From: Pseudoips prasinana
Taxonomy: Eukaryota; Arthropoda; Insecta; Lepidoptera; Nolidae
Assembly: GCA_951640165.1 (NCBI GenBank)
Contig: OX621256.1
Location: 4,464,001 to 4,528,000 of the forward strand
Direction of reading: 5' to 3'
Length of the DNA: 64,000 nucleotides
A program made the translations under genes and the position numbers. Positions 41,726 to 52,003 of the stretch are shown here, one piece after another (the first letter of the stretch is position 1; every line of letters begins with the position of its first letter). The notes under the pieces were generated by a model. The model worked only from the letters and a program-made list of their open reading frames with translations, did not search any database and was not told where the DNA came from.

Positions 41726-42094
41726 TATTATATAAGGTTTTATATTGTGTATTATACTGTACGCGCATGCGCATATAAATGATTTGTTTATTGTTTTTAA
41801 TTACAAATACTAGGATACGACGTAGGTAATAGGTTCAAAAGTTTAATAGACTTAAGATATTATCATTTTCTATGCTTTGAATATAATTATTTTATTATTA
41901 TTTTAACCAACTTCGGAAATAATGTTGTGGTACGGAAAAACTTAAGAATCAGATATTTACAAGTGACAAAATTTCCTTTTTGGCGATGCTAGGTATATCG
42001 GATATAGGTATATCATTATAATCAGTCCTATAAATCTAATAACATTAATTCGAACCTTAGCTTTCCAATTGAGGCAATTCGTTTTCATTTTACA

Positions 42095-42155
42095 TTTACC
42101 TACATCATCAGCCTGAAATCGTCCACTGCTGGACAAAGGCCTCCCCCAAAAGAAT
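42095..42155 (-). mobile_element. RTE 3' tip
   Basis: CATCATCAGCCTGAAATCG then GTCCACTGCTGGACAAAGGC. The following 42156-42465 is AT-rich and unassigned. Confidence 0.55.
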
Positions 42156-42465
42156 AAGAATAATTTATTTCCCACAAAAAGTGCACAATTTACACATAAA
42201 TTACAGCTTTTAAATGGTGACAAAAATAGAATTGAACTCTGGTACCCATGATAAGATTTAACTTGAGTTATCTGTACCAGGGCTCTCACACATAGTTTAA
42301 GCTAAAAGTAAACGTAGATAATAGATTTAACAAACGTAGCCAGTAGCAAAAATTTAACCTAGGAGCCTCGACATCTGTACAGAATAGAGATAAATATATA
42401 TGATTGTAAATTTGTAGTGTATTAGTACGTGTATATGTAGTGTCTATAAAGTTGCCTCGTTGTCT

Positions 42466-42820
42466 CGCTGCCTCGTTGGTCTAGCGGTAGCGTGTTCAAC
42501 CGCAGATAATGAGGTCCTGGGTTCAAATCCCGGATTATGGGATTTTTCCGTAAAAAGAAATTTCTCAGTATCAGCCCGAAGTCTGGAAGTTGGCGGTATT
42601 ACACCCCCGTGCCTCGGAGAGCACGTAAAGCCGTCGGTCCTGTACCTGAACTCTTTCCGGTCGTGTCGCTAGGCGTCCCATCGGATTATGAGAGTGATGG
42701 AATATAAAGTGCCCCTGTGTTTGCGCACACACTTGTGCACTATAATGTCCTGCGCAATTGGCTAGTCTCCATTAAGACTGGCCGCCGTGGCCGAAATCGG
42801 TCGGGAGGACATCAAAGTTG
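42466..42820 (+). mobile_element. S3 SINE, longest copy
   Basis: CCTCGTTGGTCTAGCGGTAG, box B GGGTTCAAATCCCGG, CAGTATCAGCCCGAAGTC, GCCTCGGAGAGCACGTAAAG, TCGGTCCTGTACCTG, ATAATGTCCTGCGCAATTGG and GGCCGCCGTGGCCGAAATCG. Confidence 0.9.
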
Positions 42821-43124
42821 CCATTTGGAGGGTTTTTTACCTTACTCACGGCAGTTGGCATGCGAGTTGGCGGCCGCAGTTAGTTGATAAGTATCTAGTA
42901 CACAGGTTGGTACGGTAGTAGTCCTTAGTCGCCTTTAACGATATCTACGGGATGGTCATCATCATCATCATCATCATGTCCCACTAATGTGCCAGTGGGT
43001 ATGGTTTCCGCATTTAGTACCGATCAGTGTGCGGCATCTTAATTTTGGGAACGTTCTAACGTAACTACGATGGCATCGGATTTAAATGGAACTATCACTA
43101 AAATATTCCTTACGTAAAAAAAGG
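42821..43124 (+). repeat. NB-related segment and ATC microsatellite
   Basis: GGCATGCGAGTTGGCGGCCG and GGTACGGTAGTAGTCC resemble the sequence at 30783 and 54047. An ATC microsatellite lies at 42957-42979. Confidence 0.4.
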
Positions 43125-43243
43125 ATTACAAAATGAGAGGTCTGAAAGTATGTGTGTCATTTGAGAGACGGAATACAAAATACTGACGTAAGAGACCGTT
43201 GAGTTTTGAAAGAGGATGTAGTCACAAATATTCAAACAGGTAT

Positions 43244-43434
43244 CATTGACCTATATGTATTCTACTAGACGCGCAATCCCATATTGAGAATTTGCTCACC
43301 GAGTTGCAGCGCGGGCGCTGCAACTCAGTAAGCAATTTTGGCCGCCGCGCCCGCGCCCCTCAACTCGCGCACAGCCGGACTGGGACAGAGTTTTTATTCG
43401 AAACAGCGTGTCTAGTTATACATATAAGTCAATG
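43244..43434. mobile_element. 191-bp MITE with 8-bp target duplication
   Basis: TIRs CATTGACCTATATGTA / TACATATAAGTCAATG with one mismatch. Flanked by perfect ACAGGTAT at 43236-43243 and 43435-43442. An 8-bp duplication is typical of hAT (or P) elements. The interior is GC-rich and has a perfect 12-bp hairpin GAGTTGCAGCGC at 43301-43326. Confidence 0.85.
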
Positions 43435-43521
43435 ACAGGTATACTTTTTAGGCATTTAGAACGGATGAATAAAAGAAGATTGACAAAATATGTATTCCCA
43501 GCCTGTGTGAATGGTACAACC

Positions 43522-43671
43522 GGAAGAAGAAGAGCTTGTCGAACATTCTCTGACCACATCGGGGACGTTCTCAAGAAAGGCCAGGTCAGATGTATACTAA
43601 CATCTGACCTGGCCTTTCTTGAGAACGTCCCCGATGTGGTCAGAGAATGTTCGACAAGCTCTTCTTCTTCC
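43522..43671. repeat. Perfect 72-bp palindrome, 6-nt loop
   Basis: 43522-43593 and 43600-43671 are exact reverse complements, with loop ATACTA. The left arm is normal LR coding sequence and the right arm is its inverted duplicate. Confidence 0.95.
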
Positions 43672-43871
43672 CCTGGCAAGCATGTATGAAAATATACTGA
43701 GAACAAACGAGGCAATAGAGACGTGTAAGGATAGGGACATATGGAAATTCGTGGTCTCTGCGCACCCCTATAGGAAACAGGCGTGACTCTATGTATGTAC
43801 ATATGTATGTATGTATAAAATCAGTTCACAAACGACGGAGTAATAGCGTAATAGACACTTTTTTTTTATAA

Positions 43872-44190
43872 ATTAACATCCTGTGACGTTATTCACTCAC
43901 GGCCACCAAGCAGATACCAAACCAAGCAGAGCTTGTACTGTGGGACCAGAAAACCGATATATTACATGTACTACCTACTTTTTATGTGTAAATATGTATT
44001 TACCTAGGTTCGATTCCCACCCAGGACAATTAATGTAAGAGTCTGGGTGTAATTATCTATATATGTACTTACACCCAGATTCGGTACAAACAGACATGTT
44101 CCTGCACATAATTACTTGTCCAGGATGGGAATTTAACCTACGACCTGCGGCGTGAAAGGCAAGCATTTACCAACCACGCTAACCGGCCTG
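43872..44190. mobile_element. S2 SINE pieces in inverted arrangement
   Basis: A reverse S2 tail (CAAGCAGAGCTTGTACTGTG) at 43884-43995. Then a + piece GGTTCGATTCCCACCCAGG to TCTGGGTGTAATTATC (44006-44060). Then a reverse head/body (TTACACCCAGATTC to AAAGGCAAGCATTTACC) at 44070-44190. Confidence 0.7.
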
Positions 44191-44539
44191 TCTATACTAA
44201 AAAATGGTACAGTTAATTTGAAAACCGCCTCTAGAAGTATTTTAATAAACTAAAAGATATTTAGTGAGTGGATAATCCACAAACCATTCGATATATCTCC
44301 CTAACACTGAACACAATTTTCTTCAGCAGTTGAAAACCACATTATGCACTTGCTGCGAAAGGTTATATGGCCAATTAGCCTCCCCCATAAAATGTTATAG
44401 TGGTAATATAAGCTGTAGAAATGCCAGCGTAACGAAACCTAGTAGCAGAAATGGAAAGCCTCATAACTTACATCTAACTTAAAACAATTTGGAAACCATT
44501 TAAATAATGGTATATTTGGAAATTTTTTAATGGTCTGTC

Positions 44540-44637
44540 GGTCTAGGGTTAATAAGCTAACCCAGACTAATAAGCCATAGATCGCGGGTTCAATCCCGAC
44601 CCAGGACAAATCATTGTATGATGAACATGATTATTTG
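44540..44637 (+). mobile_element. Degenerate tRNA-like SINE head
   Basis: Box-B-like GCGGGTTCAATCCCGACCC followed by AGGACAAATCATTGTATG, similar to S2 but diverged. Confidence 0.5.
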
Positions 44638-44854
44638 ATCAGCGAGGTTAAGCAACTAGGCTCGCGGTCAGTCCATAGATGGGTGACCACCAAAATGGTT
44701 TAATTTCTGAACGTCGTCGTGCTTTGGAGGGCACGTTAAGCTGTCGGTCACGGTTGTGGTCATTAGACAACAGTCTTTAAGCCACGTCAGAGGTCTACTG
44801 AGCGGCTTGAACTAATCTGACACTAGGGTAAGCACTGCCCATACGATAAGTAAG
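44638..44854 (+). mobile_element. 5S-SINE, + orientation
   Basis: GATCAGCGAGGTTAAGCAAC, GCTCGCGGTCAGTCC, ATAGATGGGTGACCACC, then the body to CACTGCCCATACGATAAGTA AGTAAG. The 5'-most part of the head is missing. Confidence 0.85.
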
Positions 44855-44980
44855 TAAGTATTGGAACGAAGTTCCTTATCGCGCGTTGTGAAAGGGGGCT
44901 AGTCAGAAAAAAATCTTACGAAAAGTTGTCACGACACTTTTTGCAGCTGTGCGGCGTGCGCATGTTTCTCTGTCTGTTTG

Positions 44981-45013
<33 letters not shown>

Positions 45014-45165
45014 TATAGAAAGCAAGCCAGATATTTTCATTTCTATTTCGCATTGAACAGTGTGGTGTCGCGACGATTATTTTTGTTGAGTGTATACCTA
45101 CAGGTTTTTTGTGCATAATAAATAATAAGAAATAACTTCGTTCCATACGGGTGTCCCTTGACACC
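44855..45165 (-). mobile_element. Element E copy 2
   Basis: Reverse copy of 4952-5203: TTGGAACGAAGTTCCTTATC, CGCGCGTTGTGAAAGGGG, a CT-rich microsatellite, GTGTGGTGTCGCGACG, and GTGTCCCTTGACACC. It has an extra AT-rich segment near 45090-45135 relative to copy 1. Confidence 0.75.
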
Positions 45166-45261
45166 TCTCAAGTTTTTATTATTTGTTCTGTGTGTGGATC
45201 TAATTTATCGGTTAAGTATTTATTTAGAAATATATAAGTATGTTTGTCAGCTGTCTGGTTG

Positions 45262-45510
45262 ACTTCACTTAGTTGCTTATCATATGGGCAGTGGTTACCT
45301 TGAGTTATTCAAGCCGCCCATAAGGCCTCTGGCAAGGTTTAACAACTGTTGCATAATGTCTTACAACCGAGACCGTCAACTTAACTTGCCCTCTGATAGA
45401 CGGAGACGCTCAGATATTGAACCACCTAGTTGCTTAACCTTGCCTCAAACTGGTGAGAGCATCTGGCTAAAGAGCGCCATAGTGGGTACAAATTTCTGTT
45501 TGTGTTGCCC
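45262..45510 (-). mobile_element. 5S-SINE, - orientation
   Basis: ATATGGGCAGTGGTTACC, CATAAGGCCTCTGGC, AACTTGCCCTCTGATAGACG; the 5S-like end (CCTAGTTGCTTAACCTTGCC) has lost the C-box part. It ends ACTGGTGAGAGCATCTGGC. Confidence 0.75.
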
Positions 45511-45772
45511 CGAGATATTTATTTATAAATAGTTTTGATTACGCTGTCCCTTACACGTTTTAAAAAGAAACACCATTAAGCTATAGGCTCTAGGACTATT
45601 TAATAGCGATTTCCTTTTATGGGCAGTGTGCTTGCCCCTTGCATGGATATGGTGTTATGCCATTTCTTCTCGTAAGTTACCGGTGCCGTCATAATAATAG
45701 CAGCAATAAGACTTTTTACGACGTCACTAAAAGTGCACACAGACTGATATACACAGGGTCTTAGGTATAAAT

Positions 45773-45965
45773 TATCATCATCATCATCATATCATCGGGA
45801 CTAGTCCCTCCCTCTTACCCACCACTGCAACTCCTGTAAGCCAGGATTAATAGTGTCACATATAGAAATGACACTGAGCGGCGAGGCTCAGGCATGTCCC
45901 GGGGAATCGCGACAACTGTCTTGGATCCCCCAACGAAATAAATCAGAAAGAAAAAAGGAGGACTT
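45773..45965 (+). repeat. Family C copy
   Basis: Begins with an ATC microsatellite and CGGGACTAGTCCCTCCC, continues CTTACCCACCACTGCAAC, GCGAGGCTCAGGCATG and ACTGTCTTGGATCCC. Confidence 0.65.
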
Positions 45966-46007
45966 AGATATGAATAGTTCCACTTCCGTTCAGAGCAAAG
46001 CAAATCA

Positions 46008-46190
46008 TTATCATATCAGCCGAAAGACGTCCACTGCTGGACAAAGGCCTCTCTAAGATCTCCACATTTGCCAGTCTTGCGATATTCGCATCCAGCAGTT
46101 TCCATCGACCCGCACCACATCATCGGGCCATCTTGTAGGGGGCCTACGTTGCGTCTTCCGGTTCGTGGTCGCCACTCGAGAACCTGTCTG
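46008..46190 (-). mobile_element. RTE 3' end
   Basis: ATCATATCAGCCGAAAGACG, TCCACTGCTGGACAAAGGC, ATCATCGGGCCATCTTGTAG and GTCTTCCGGTTCGTGGTCGC. An NB scrap (GCTTGGGAGAGGGGTTGGC) follows at 46205-46275. Confidence 0.75.
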
Positions 46191-46309
46191 TCAATTATCA
46201 TCAGCTTGGGTGGAACTTCCAAAATGTCTACGCTTGGGAGAGGGGTTGGCAATCGCGATGGGTGGTCTTAATAAGATCCTCCTGCTTGAATTTCAGACGT
46301 GGCTGCCAG

Positions 46310-46445
46310 ATTCAGTCAGTTAGTCATAAGTCAGTCATAAGCGCGGGACGGCTTAACGTGCTTTCCGAGGCACGGAAAAATATTTTTTTTTTCAACAATC
46401 TCATAATTATAGTTTGACCCAACCAGGGATTTGATCCATTATCGT
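46310..46445 (-). mobile_element. S3 SINE fragment
   Basis: ACGGCTTAACGTGCTTTCCG, AGGCACGG, then AACAATCTCATAATTATAG and CCCAACCAGGGATTTGATCC. Confidence 0.55.
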
Positions 46446-47147
46446 GTATATGAATTTGTTTATTTGTCCTTCTTGTATGTGCATATTTTTGGCGGGGCGG
46501 TGCAAATTACATCCCGGCTTGATTGAACTGACAATTAGCGGAATTAACACTACATAATAATATGGCATGAAAGCTTAACTTAAACTATTGTCTTCTTAGA
46601 ATTGAACATAAAAGCAATAATGATTCCCTTTTTATAGTTGAGCTTTACCTTCCAATATTATTTATGTTAAATAATATCCATTGTTAACAATTTTATAGCT
46701 CGGACAAGCCTCATTATTGCGTTGAGTGTGTAATTTTGTGGGAGATGTATTGTGCGAACATGCTTCATTGAGTGTGGATAGAATTTTAAAATCATTGTGG
46801 GGAAATGTTATTGCTTATGTCGTGAATAAAAAGTATTTTTAATGATGTTGTCTTGTTTTATATACGGGTTGATAGGCGCTTAGAAAGACAATGAAGTGAG
46901 ATAGATCAGTGCGCAAGACCTGAGTAATAATAATAATATATTGTCAGCATGTGGGAAGTTGACTCAGCTATCATTGTGGCGATAGTCATTAGTCATTTCT
47001 GAGTAGGTAGCAAAGAACTTTGAAAGACACTTAAAGAGGTTTACTTTAGGCCCCTAGCGGAAACCTCAATGAACTTAAAGTGTCTAACTATGCTAATAAT
47101 AATAAGTTTCATCTACTAAGTAAACTATATGGAGTCGTGGTTGAGGT
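46446..47147. other. No recognisable gene or repeat
   Basis: Unique-looking AT-rich intronic sequence. Confidence 0.4.
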
Positions 47148-47215
47148 ACTGGTGTTGCAAGTGCCCAAGGGTGGCGGTGATCACTTACCATCAGGCGATC
47201 CGCTTACTTTTTTCA
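47148..47215 (+). repeat. Family H core
   Basis: GGTGTTGCAAGTGCCCAAGG, GTGGCGGTGATCACTTACC and ATCAGGCGATCCGC. Confidence 0.6.
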
Positions 47216-47289
47216 CAAAAAAAAGCAAAACATATAGTTAACTTACATTATAATTTATATTCAATTATAAAGGAAAACTCAAATAAGCG

Positions 47290-47642
47290 AAGTCACACAA
47301 TTTTGTTGATTAAAATTCACTGAAACAACAAAGAAAGAATACAGAAAAAACAACATAATGGTCATAAAAATAAATCTTATACTTAAAACTAAATGGTGTA
47401 TAAGTTTTTATTCATACATATTGTATAAGTTTCACTTAAACAATAAAAAGATTTATTTAAGTAAAACAGGACTTTTTTAAGATTTTGTTTAAGATTCACT
47501 TGAACAACAAAAAGAGAATAAACGTAATACAAAATAAGGAAACTCGTACAATTTTGTTGTATAATATTCATTTAAACAACAAAAAAAGAATAAACGAAAT
47601 CCAAACTAACTAAGAAAACTTACACAATTTTGTTGTATAAGC
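47290..47642. repeat. Imperfect tandem repeat
   Basis: A unit of roughly 75-95 bp with CACAATTTTGTTGTATAA and TTCATTTAAACAACAAAAA recurs about three to four times. It is very AT-rich. No coding. Confidence 0.6.
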
Positions 47643-47939
47643 GGAATTGCATGCCTTAAATCTTTCAACAGACTAGCAATAAATTGTGAATCCGTTCCCA
47701 CTAAAAACCATAAATCGCAGGTTAAGTAGACGTTAACCCAGATCGTTTTAAGACTTTGATGGCATTTAGGTTTCACTATTACTTCATTTACGATTAATAT
47801 ACAACATTTAAACAACTATAAAAACTACTTTTTGGTATTGTTTATCTTAAAATTTAAAAATAAATCACATTTTAAACTAATGTGCCACTCTGTTGAAATT
47901 TTACGCCATAGATTATGCAATCGCAACTTACAAAATCTA
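47643..47939. other. No recognisable feature
   Basis: AT-rich sequence between the tandem repeat and the Helitron. Confidence 0.4.
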
Positions 47940-48246
47940 TCTATACAAATAAATAAAATTAGAGTGTCTGTTTGTAATATTGAAATAACCGGTTTTTACT
48001 ACATAAATATGAATATATATACGGTACATACACCAAAGTAACATTTTTTACAATTTTTGTCTGTCTGTCTGTTTGTTCCGGCTAATCTCTGAAACGGCTG
48101 GACCGATTTTGACGGGATTTTTATTGGCAGGTAGCTGATGTAATAAGGAGTAACTTAGGCTACTTTTAGTTTAGAAAAAGTCTTTTATTTTACAAAAAAA
48201 CGAAATAAACTAATTAACACGCGGACGAAGTCGCGGGCTCAGCTAG
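47940..48246 (+). mobile_element. Non-autonomous Helitron (307 bp)
   Basis: A47939 | TC ... CTAG | T48247. Near the end CGCGGACGAAGTCGCG can form a hairpin about 10 bp before CTAG. It is nearly the same as the copy at 13415-13742 on minus. Confidence 0.85.
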
Positions 48247-48334
48247 TAATTAATATAAAAAATACACTTATTTCGAAACGAACTAAAAGCATGAAGCTAC
48301 ATTTTTTTATTCGAGATATAGAGTTTTTAGCAAA

Positions 48335-48420
48335 AAAAAAGCGCAAGTGGGCCACCTGATGGTAAGTGATCACCGCCGCCCATGGACACTCACAACACCA
48401 GAGTGGCCGCAAGTTATTTA
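48335..48420 (-). repeat. Family H core
   Basis: GTGGGCCACCTGATGGTAAG, TGATCACCGCCGCCCATGG, ACTCACAACACCAGAG. Confidence 0.65.
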
Positions 48421-48448
48421 AATATCATTAGTAACACAAGATTTTCAA

Positions 48449-48630
48449 GCCGCCCAGTAAGTGTCTAACGTGTATTAACGACAAAGCTCAGGATCAACAG
48501 CTTAACGTGGCCTCCTATTCTGGAGACTCTCAGAAATTCAACCTCTAAGTCGGTCACACATCTATAAACTGACACCTTGCCTAGGTGCTTTACCTCACCA
48601 ATTACGTACAGATCCATGTGAGTTGAAATA
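48449..48630 (-). mobile_element. 5S-SINE, diverged
   Basis: CAAGCCGCCCAGTAAGTGTC, ACAGCTTAACGTGGCCTCC, CACACATCTATAAACTG and TGCTTTACCTCACC follow the reverse 5S-SINE order, with heavy divergence. Confidence 0.6.
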
Positions 48631-48715
48631 AATGCGTTACCCGCATTCACCGACTTCCAGCGACCTTCACAAGATCAACGGTACATCTTGTAGGGGACTG
48701 CCCACGCTGCGTCTT

Positions 48716-49409
48716 ACTTACTTATCGTATGCATAAAAATACCGATTCCTTCTGTAAATGGAGCGATACACATAATGTAAATACTAGATAATATATAAGA
48801 ATAATCTCATATCAAATTGCATACTACCCGTCTCCACAAAATAAGTAACTCTTTTATGGGGCAATGTATAAGATTTTATAACAAACTTCCCAATGATATT
48901 AGAGAATTGTCTACGAATAAGCTTAAAAGAATTATTAAAGCCAAATTGTGTAGCTATTACAAAATTTCTGATTATTTAAGTGATAAAAGTGCTTGGGATG
49001 GAGTTGTTCTGAGTCAACACACATGATTGTAATTAATATTAAGTATATTTTATTTTAAAAAAGGATTCCTACTGAGTTTTCTGGCAGTGTTTCTCAGTAG
49101 CTGCCACGTCATGCACTGCACGGTATGGTAAAAAACATGACGATTCCACATAAATGTAAAAAATTTACGGAATAAAGTTACTTTGACTATGGACAGTGGT
49201 TACCCTCGTGTCGGAGTCGTTCAAGCCGCCTAGTAGGCCTCTGACATGGCTTAGCGATTGTTGACTACGACACAACAATGGGGACCGACAGCTTAACGTG
49301 CCCTCCAAAGCTCGGAAACTTTGGCGGTCACCCATCTATGGACTGACCGCGAGCATAGTTACTTAAGCTCGCCGATCGCTTACGAACCGGTGAGAGCATA
49401 TAGCTGCGA
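48716..49409 (-). mobile_element. 5S-SINE inserted in RTE, itself split by LJ
   Basis: Pieces 48716-48731 (tail ACTTACTTATCGTATG) and 49188-49409 (AGTGGTTACCCTCGTGTCGG to GAACCGGTGAGAGC) give a 238-bp element. The RTE flanks duplicate GCGTCTT (48709-48715, 49410-49416). The 5S-like part is CATCTATGGACTGACCGCG as read on +. Confidence 0.8.
48732..49187 (+). mobile_element. LJ LINE 3' end inside the 5S-SINE
   Basis: Encodes HTTRLHKISNSFMGQCIRFY, NKLPNDIRELSTNK and YYKISDYLSDKSAWD and then a non-coding end TTTACGGAATAAAG. The 5S-SINE resumes at TATG (49188), matching TATG before the insert (48728-48731). 5'-truncated. Confidence 0.8.
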
Positions 49410-49530
49410 GCGTCTTTCGGTCCGTAGTCGCCACTCGAGAACCTTTCTGCCCCAGCGGCCATCGATTCTTCGAGTTTGGACCCTGCCCATTACCAGTTTA
49501 GCTTGGCAATTCATCGGGCTATATTAGGCC

Positions 49531-50020
49531 AGTTTGCTATGAACACCTCTTATAAGTTAAAAAAGAAATACAATCGAAATCCACTCCAATACATGCCATG
49601 CATGCGTAAGGTTAAGTTCCCAACACTCTAAAAATGTAAATATTTCGTAAAATAAACCATATTCAAACCATTTGAATTCTCAACATCCATTCGTTTGACG
49701 TCCGTTAAATATTCTAGTATATTAAATCATACTTAAATCGTAATTCAACCGATGATTTATTCCAAGACTTCATATGGCTCACTTAAGATGCCAAGTCACG
49801 AAGTCTATTTTACATAATATAATATTATAGTACTCTATTATTACCTAAGGAGGTAATGATGCCAGTATAATACGGTACCGATATTGCTATTCGATCTGAG
49901 TTTGAGTTTGAACTCAGTTTGGAACGACGTTTGCATTGGATAGGCGAGTGCAAAAACACAGTTTTCTTTTTGTACCAACGTTTTAACGTTAATTTAAAAT
50001 GGAATATTATTAAATCCATC
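49531..50020. other. No recognisable feature
   Basis: AT-rich intronic sequence without assignable content. Confidence 0.4.
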
Positions 50021-50021
50021 G

Positions 50022-50240
50022 CTGAGTGGTGACGGTGGCGAATATTATAATATCATCATCCCGTGGGGGAGGGGGGGGAGGCATAGAAGTCGACCTGAAG
50101 GAATGCCAGAGGACGGGCAGCAGCTTCCTATCTGAGTATTATGGCAAGAGATTATGGCAAGTTCACATGTCAGTATGATTTTTGGGGTAGGCTTTTGTCC
50201 AGCAGTGAATTTTTTACAGCTGTCATGATGATTAAATGCA
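50022..50240 (+). mobile_element. NB copy
   Basis: GTGGTGACGGTGGCGAATAT, ATCATCCCGTGGGGGAGGGG, GGACGGGCAGCAGCTTCC, then TTTTGTCCAGCAGTGAATTT and CAGCTGTCATGATGAT. Confidence 0.75.
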
Positions 50241-50349
50241 CAAATTTTATTAATTTTTAAATTATAACTTTAATTTTTACTTTTTGCATTTTAAACAGCG
50301 ACCAAGTTTCAGACATTTTTATAATTAAGTGTACGTTTGTAAGTGTAAT

Positions 50350-50575
50350 ACATTTATCGTGATGTGGTGATGGCGTAGAATATCATCACCCCATTTCATC
50401 CCGTGGGGGGTGTAGAAATCGTCCCGAGGTAATACCTACCAGAAAACGGGCAGCAAGGTTTTTCTGGGAACTATGACCATCAAACTGCGATCGCTAACCT
50501 GTCTGCCAAGCGTGGTGATTATGGCATATCCTCCCATTCTTTCGGGAGGCTTTTTGTCCAGCTGAGAACATAATT
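50350..50575 (+). mobile_element. NB copy
   Basis: GATGTGGTGATGGCGTAGAA, CCCATTTCATCCCGTGGGGG, AAACGGGCAGCAAGG, GCCAAGCGTGGTGATTATGG and GGAGGCTTTTTGTCCAGCTG. Two NB copies lie 110 bp apart in the same orientation. Confidence 0.8.
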
Positions 50576-50599
50576 TGTCTGACATGGTCATTTAAGTGC

Positions 50600-50680
50600 A
50601 GGGTGGGTATCGAACCCACGGAGCACCCGGAATCTGTTCTTATGTGTGTTAACTGCTTCGCCACCGCACCTTGGTGTTAA
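50600..50680 (-). mobile_element. S5: tRNA-like SINE head
   Basis: Reverse complement has GGTGCGGTGGCGAAGCAG (box A region) and GTGGGTTCGATACCCACCC (box B). The variable loop and lack of a clean cloverleaf argue for a SINE rather than a functional tRNA. Confidence 0.5.
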
Positions 50681-51124
50681 GCCTAAATCAATAGTTCATT
50701 ATTTGGAATAGTTAAACCTACTTAATATAAGAACGTATTCACACTTACACAACATAGAACCCGTGACATAAAAATATACTTATCTCAAAATTAATTATAG
50801 ACTATAAAAATACAGTGAACATTAAATAAGATGATAGTAGACTAAAAACTGGTAATCATGTAAATCAGTTCATAAATCTTCATTTATAAGAGGATTTAAA
50901 TGACAAAAAGTTGTTAAGTAAATGATAATTTGCTAATAAATGATTCTTTGGATTTCTTTGTTTTGCTTTTGGTTTATCAATTAAGAATTCTTTCCCACGA
51001 AGTTATTTAATATTTTTATTATACTAGCGATCTGCCCCAGGTTTCACGAGGAGATAGATAGTAGAAATATGAATTAGTATTTTAAACAAATAGCCGTTGT
51101 TTAGTGAGTTAATTATAATACTTA
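50681..51124. other. Mostly unassigned; Helitron 3' scrap
   Basis: ACTAGCGATCTGCCCCAGG near 51024 resembles the reverse of a Helitron end (CTAG and GC-rich segment). The rest is AT-rich. Confidence 0.4.
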
Positions 51125-51385
51125 GACATCATCATCATATAAGCCGTAAGACCTACACAACCACAAAAGCCTCCTCCAAAGATCTCCACAATTGCTCTTG
51201 CGCTACCCGCATTCTGCAGCTTCGTGCTGCAGCGACCCTAAAAAGATCATTGATCCATCTTGCACTTGCTTACTCGAGTGTACCTGTCTGCCCCAGCGTC
51301 CGTACATATGTACTACGAGCTAGGTGCCTTACCAACTCCCACTTCAGCTTGGTAATTCTTCGAGCTTCATCGGTTACTTAGACAT
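51125..51385 (-). mobile_element. RTE fragment, diverged
   Basis: ATCATCATCATATAAGCCG, AAAGATCTCCACAATTGC, ATCATTGATCCATCTTGC, CTGTCTGCCCCAGCGTCCG and CCACTTCAGCTTGGTAATTC. Confidence 0.65.
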
Positions 51386-51547
51386 ATAACCAATTTTTCT
51401 GGTATTGCATTATGATCATGTATCCTTAATAGTTTTCGCAATTCACTCCAAAAAATTTCTTTTATAAGCAGATTTTTGATAAATTTATCTCATAGTTATT
51501 GGAAATTAAATATTTTGCCACAGGCATACATAAATTAATCAAAAGTT

Positions 51548-51712
51548 TCTTTGTCGTATGAGCAATCGTTACTCTGGTCTCAGAGATATTCATCCCATCC
51601 TAACATGGCTAAATGACTGTTAACTTACGATAATACCACCCCTTAACGTGCCCTCCAAAGCACAGAGATACTCAGAAATTAAACCAATTAGATGGCCACC
51701 CATCTATAGTGA
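51548..51712 (-). mobile_element. 5S-SINE, truncated
   Basis: TTGTCGTATGAGCAATCG, CCTTAACGTGCCCTCCAAAG, GCCACCCATCTATAG. It ends in the C-box region and lies 290 bp upstream of the terminal exon. Confidence 0.65.
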
Positions 51713-52003
51713 CTTATTTATATAACACGATGGTATTTTTATTCATACACAGACATGAATGTCATGCTATTTCTAAAGCCTATAGTGGACAGCACTTTAA
51801 TAGATACTCTACAAAAACCAACCTTATGATCTACACAATAAAGAAGTCAATAGAGTTAAACAATATCTACGACTATACAACAGCATACCTTTGTTTTTAT
51901 AACTATTCAAATGTAATCCTAAATATTTATTCACCCCACCCATTGTATCGGCTATTTGTTTAACAAAACATTTTTCTAAACACCATTATTTCTTTGTCCA
52001 CAG

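Larger units (their letters stand above)
43125..43810 (+). mobile_element. LR LINE C-terminal end, carrying a MITE and a 72-bp palindrome
   Basis: Decayed LR coding sequence at 43130-43243 resumes at 43443 with [32 protein letters not shown] and [13 protein letters not shown] perfect inverted duplication then breaks the frame. The remnant continues CKDRDIWKFVVSAHPYRKQA and a TATGTATGTAC tail. Matches LR at 63280. Confidence 0.8.
48636..49530 (-). mobile_element. RTE fragment hosting a 5S-SINE that hosts LJ
   Basis: RTE in reverse at 48636-48715 (CACAAGATCAACGGTACATC to CACGCTGCGTCTT) resumes at 49417-49530 (CGCCACTCGAGAACC, TTTCTGCCCCAGCGGCC). Between them is the 5S-SINE with LJ inside. Confidence 0.8.
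39602..52003 (+). other. 12.4-kb phase-0 intron of the transporter gene
   Basis: The intron is bounded by GTAAGT at 39602 and CAG at 52003, joining codons CAA and GTA without a frame change. It contains no other host coding exon that I can support. It is filled with S2, S3, 5S-SINE, RTE, NB, LR, LJ, Helitron and MITE copies, listed separately. Stretches without an assignable feature include 41726-42095, 44216-44520, 45511-45770, 46461-47147, 49531-50020, 50681-51015 and 51713-51990. Confidence 0.88.
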
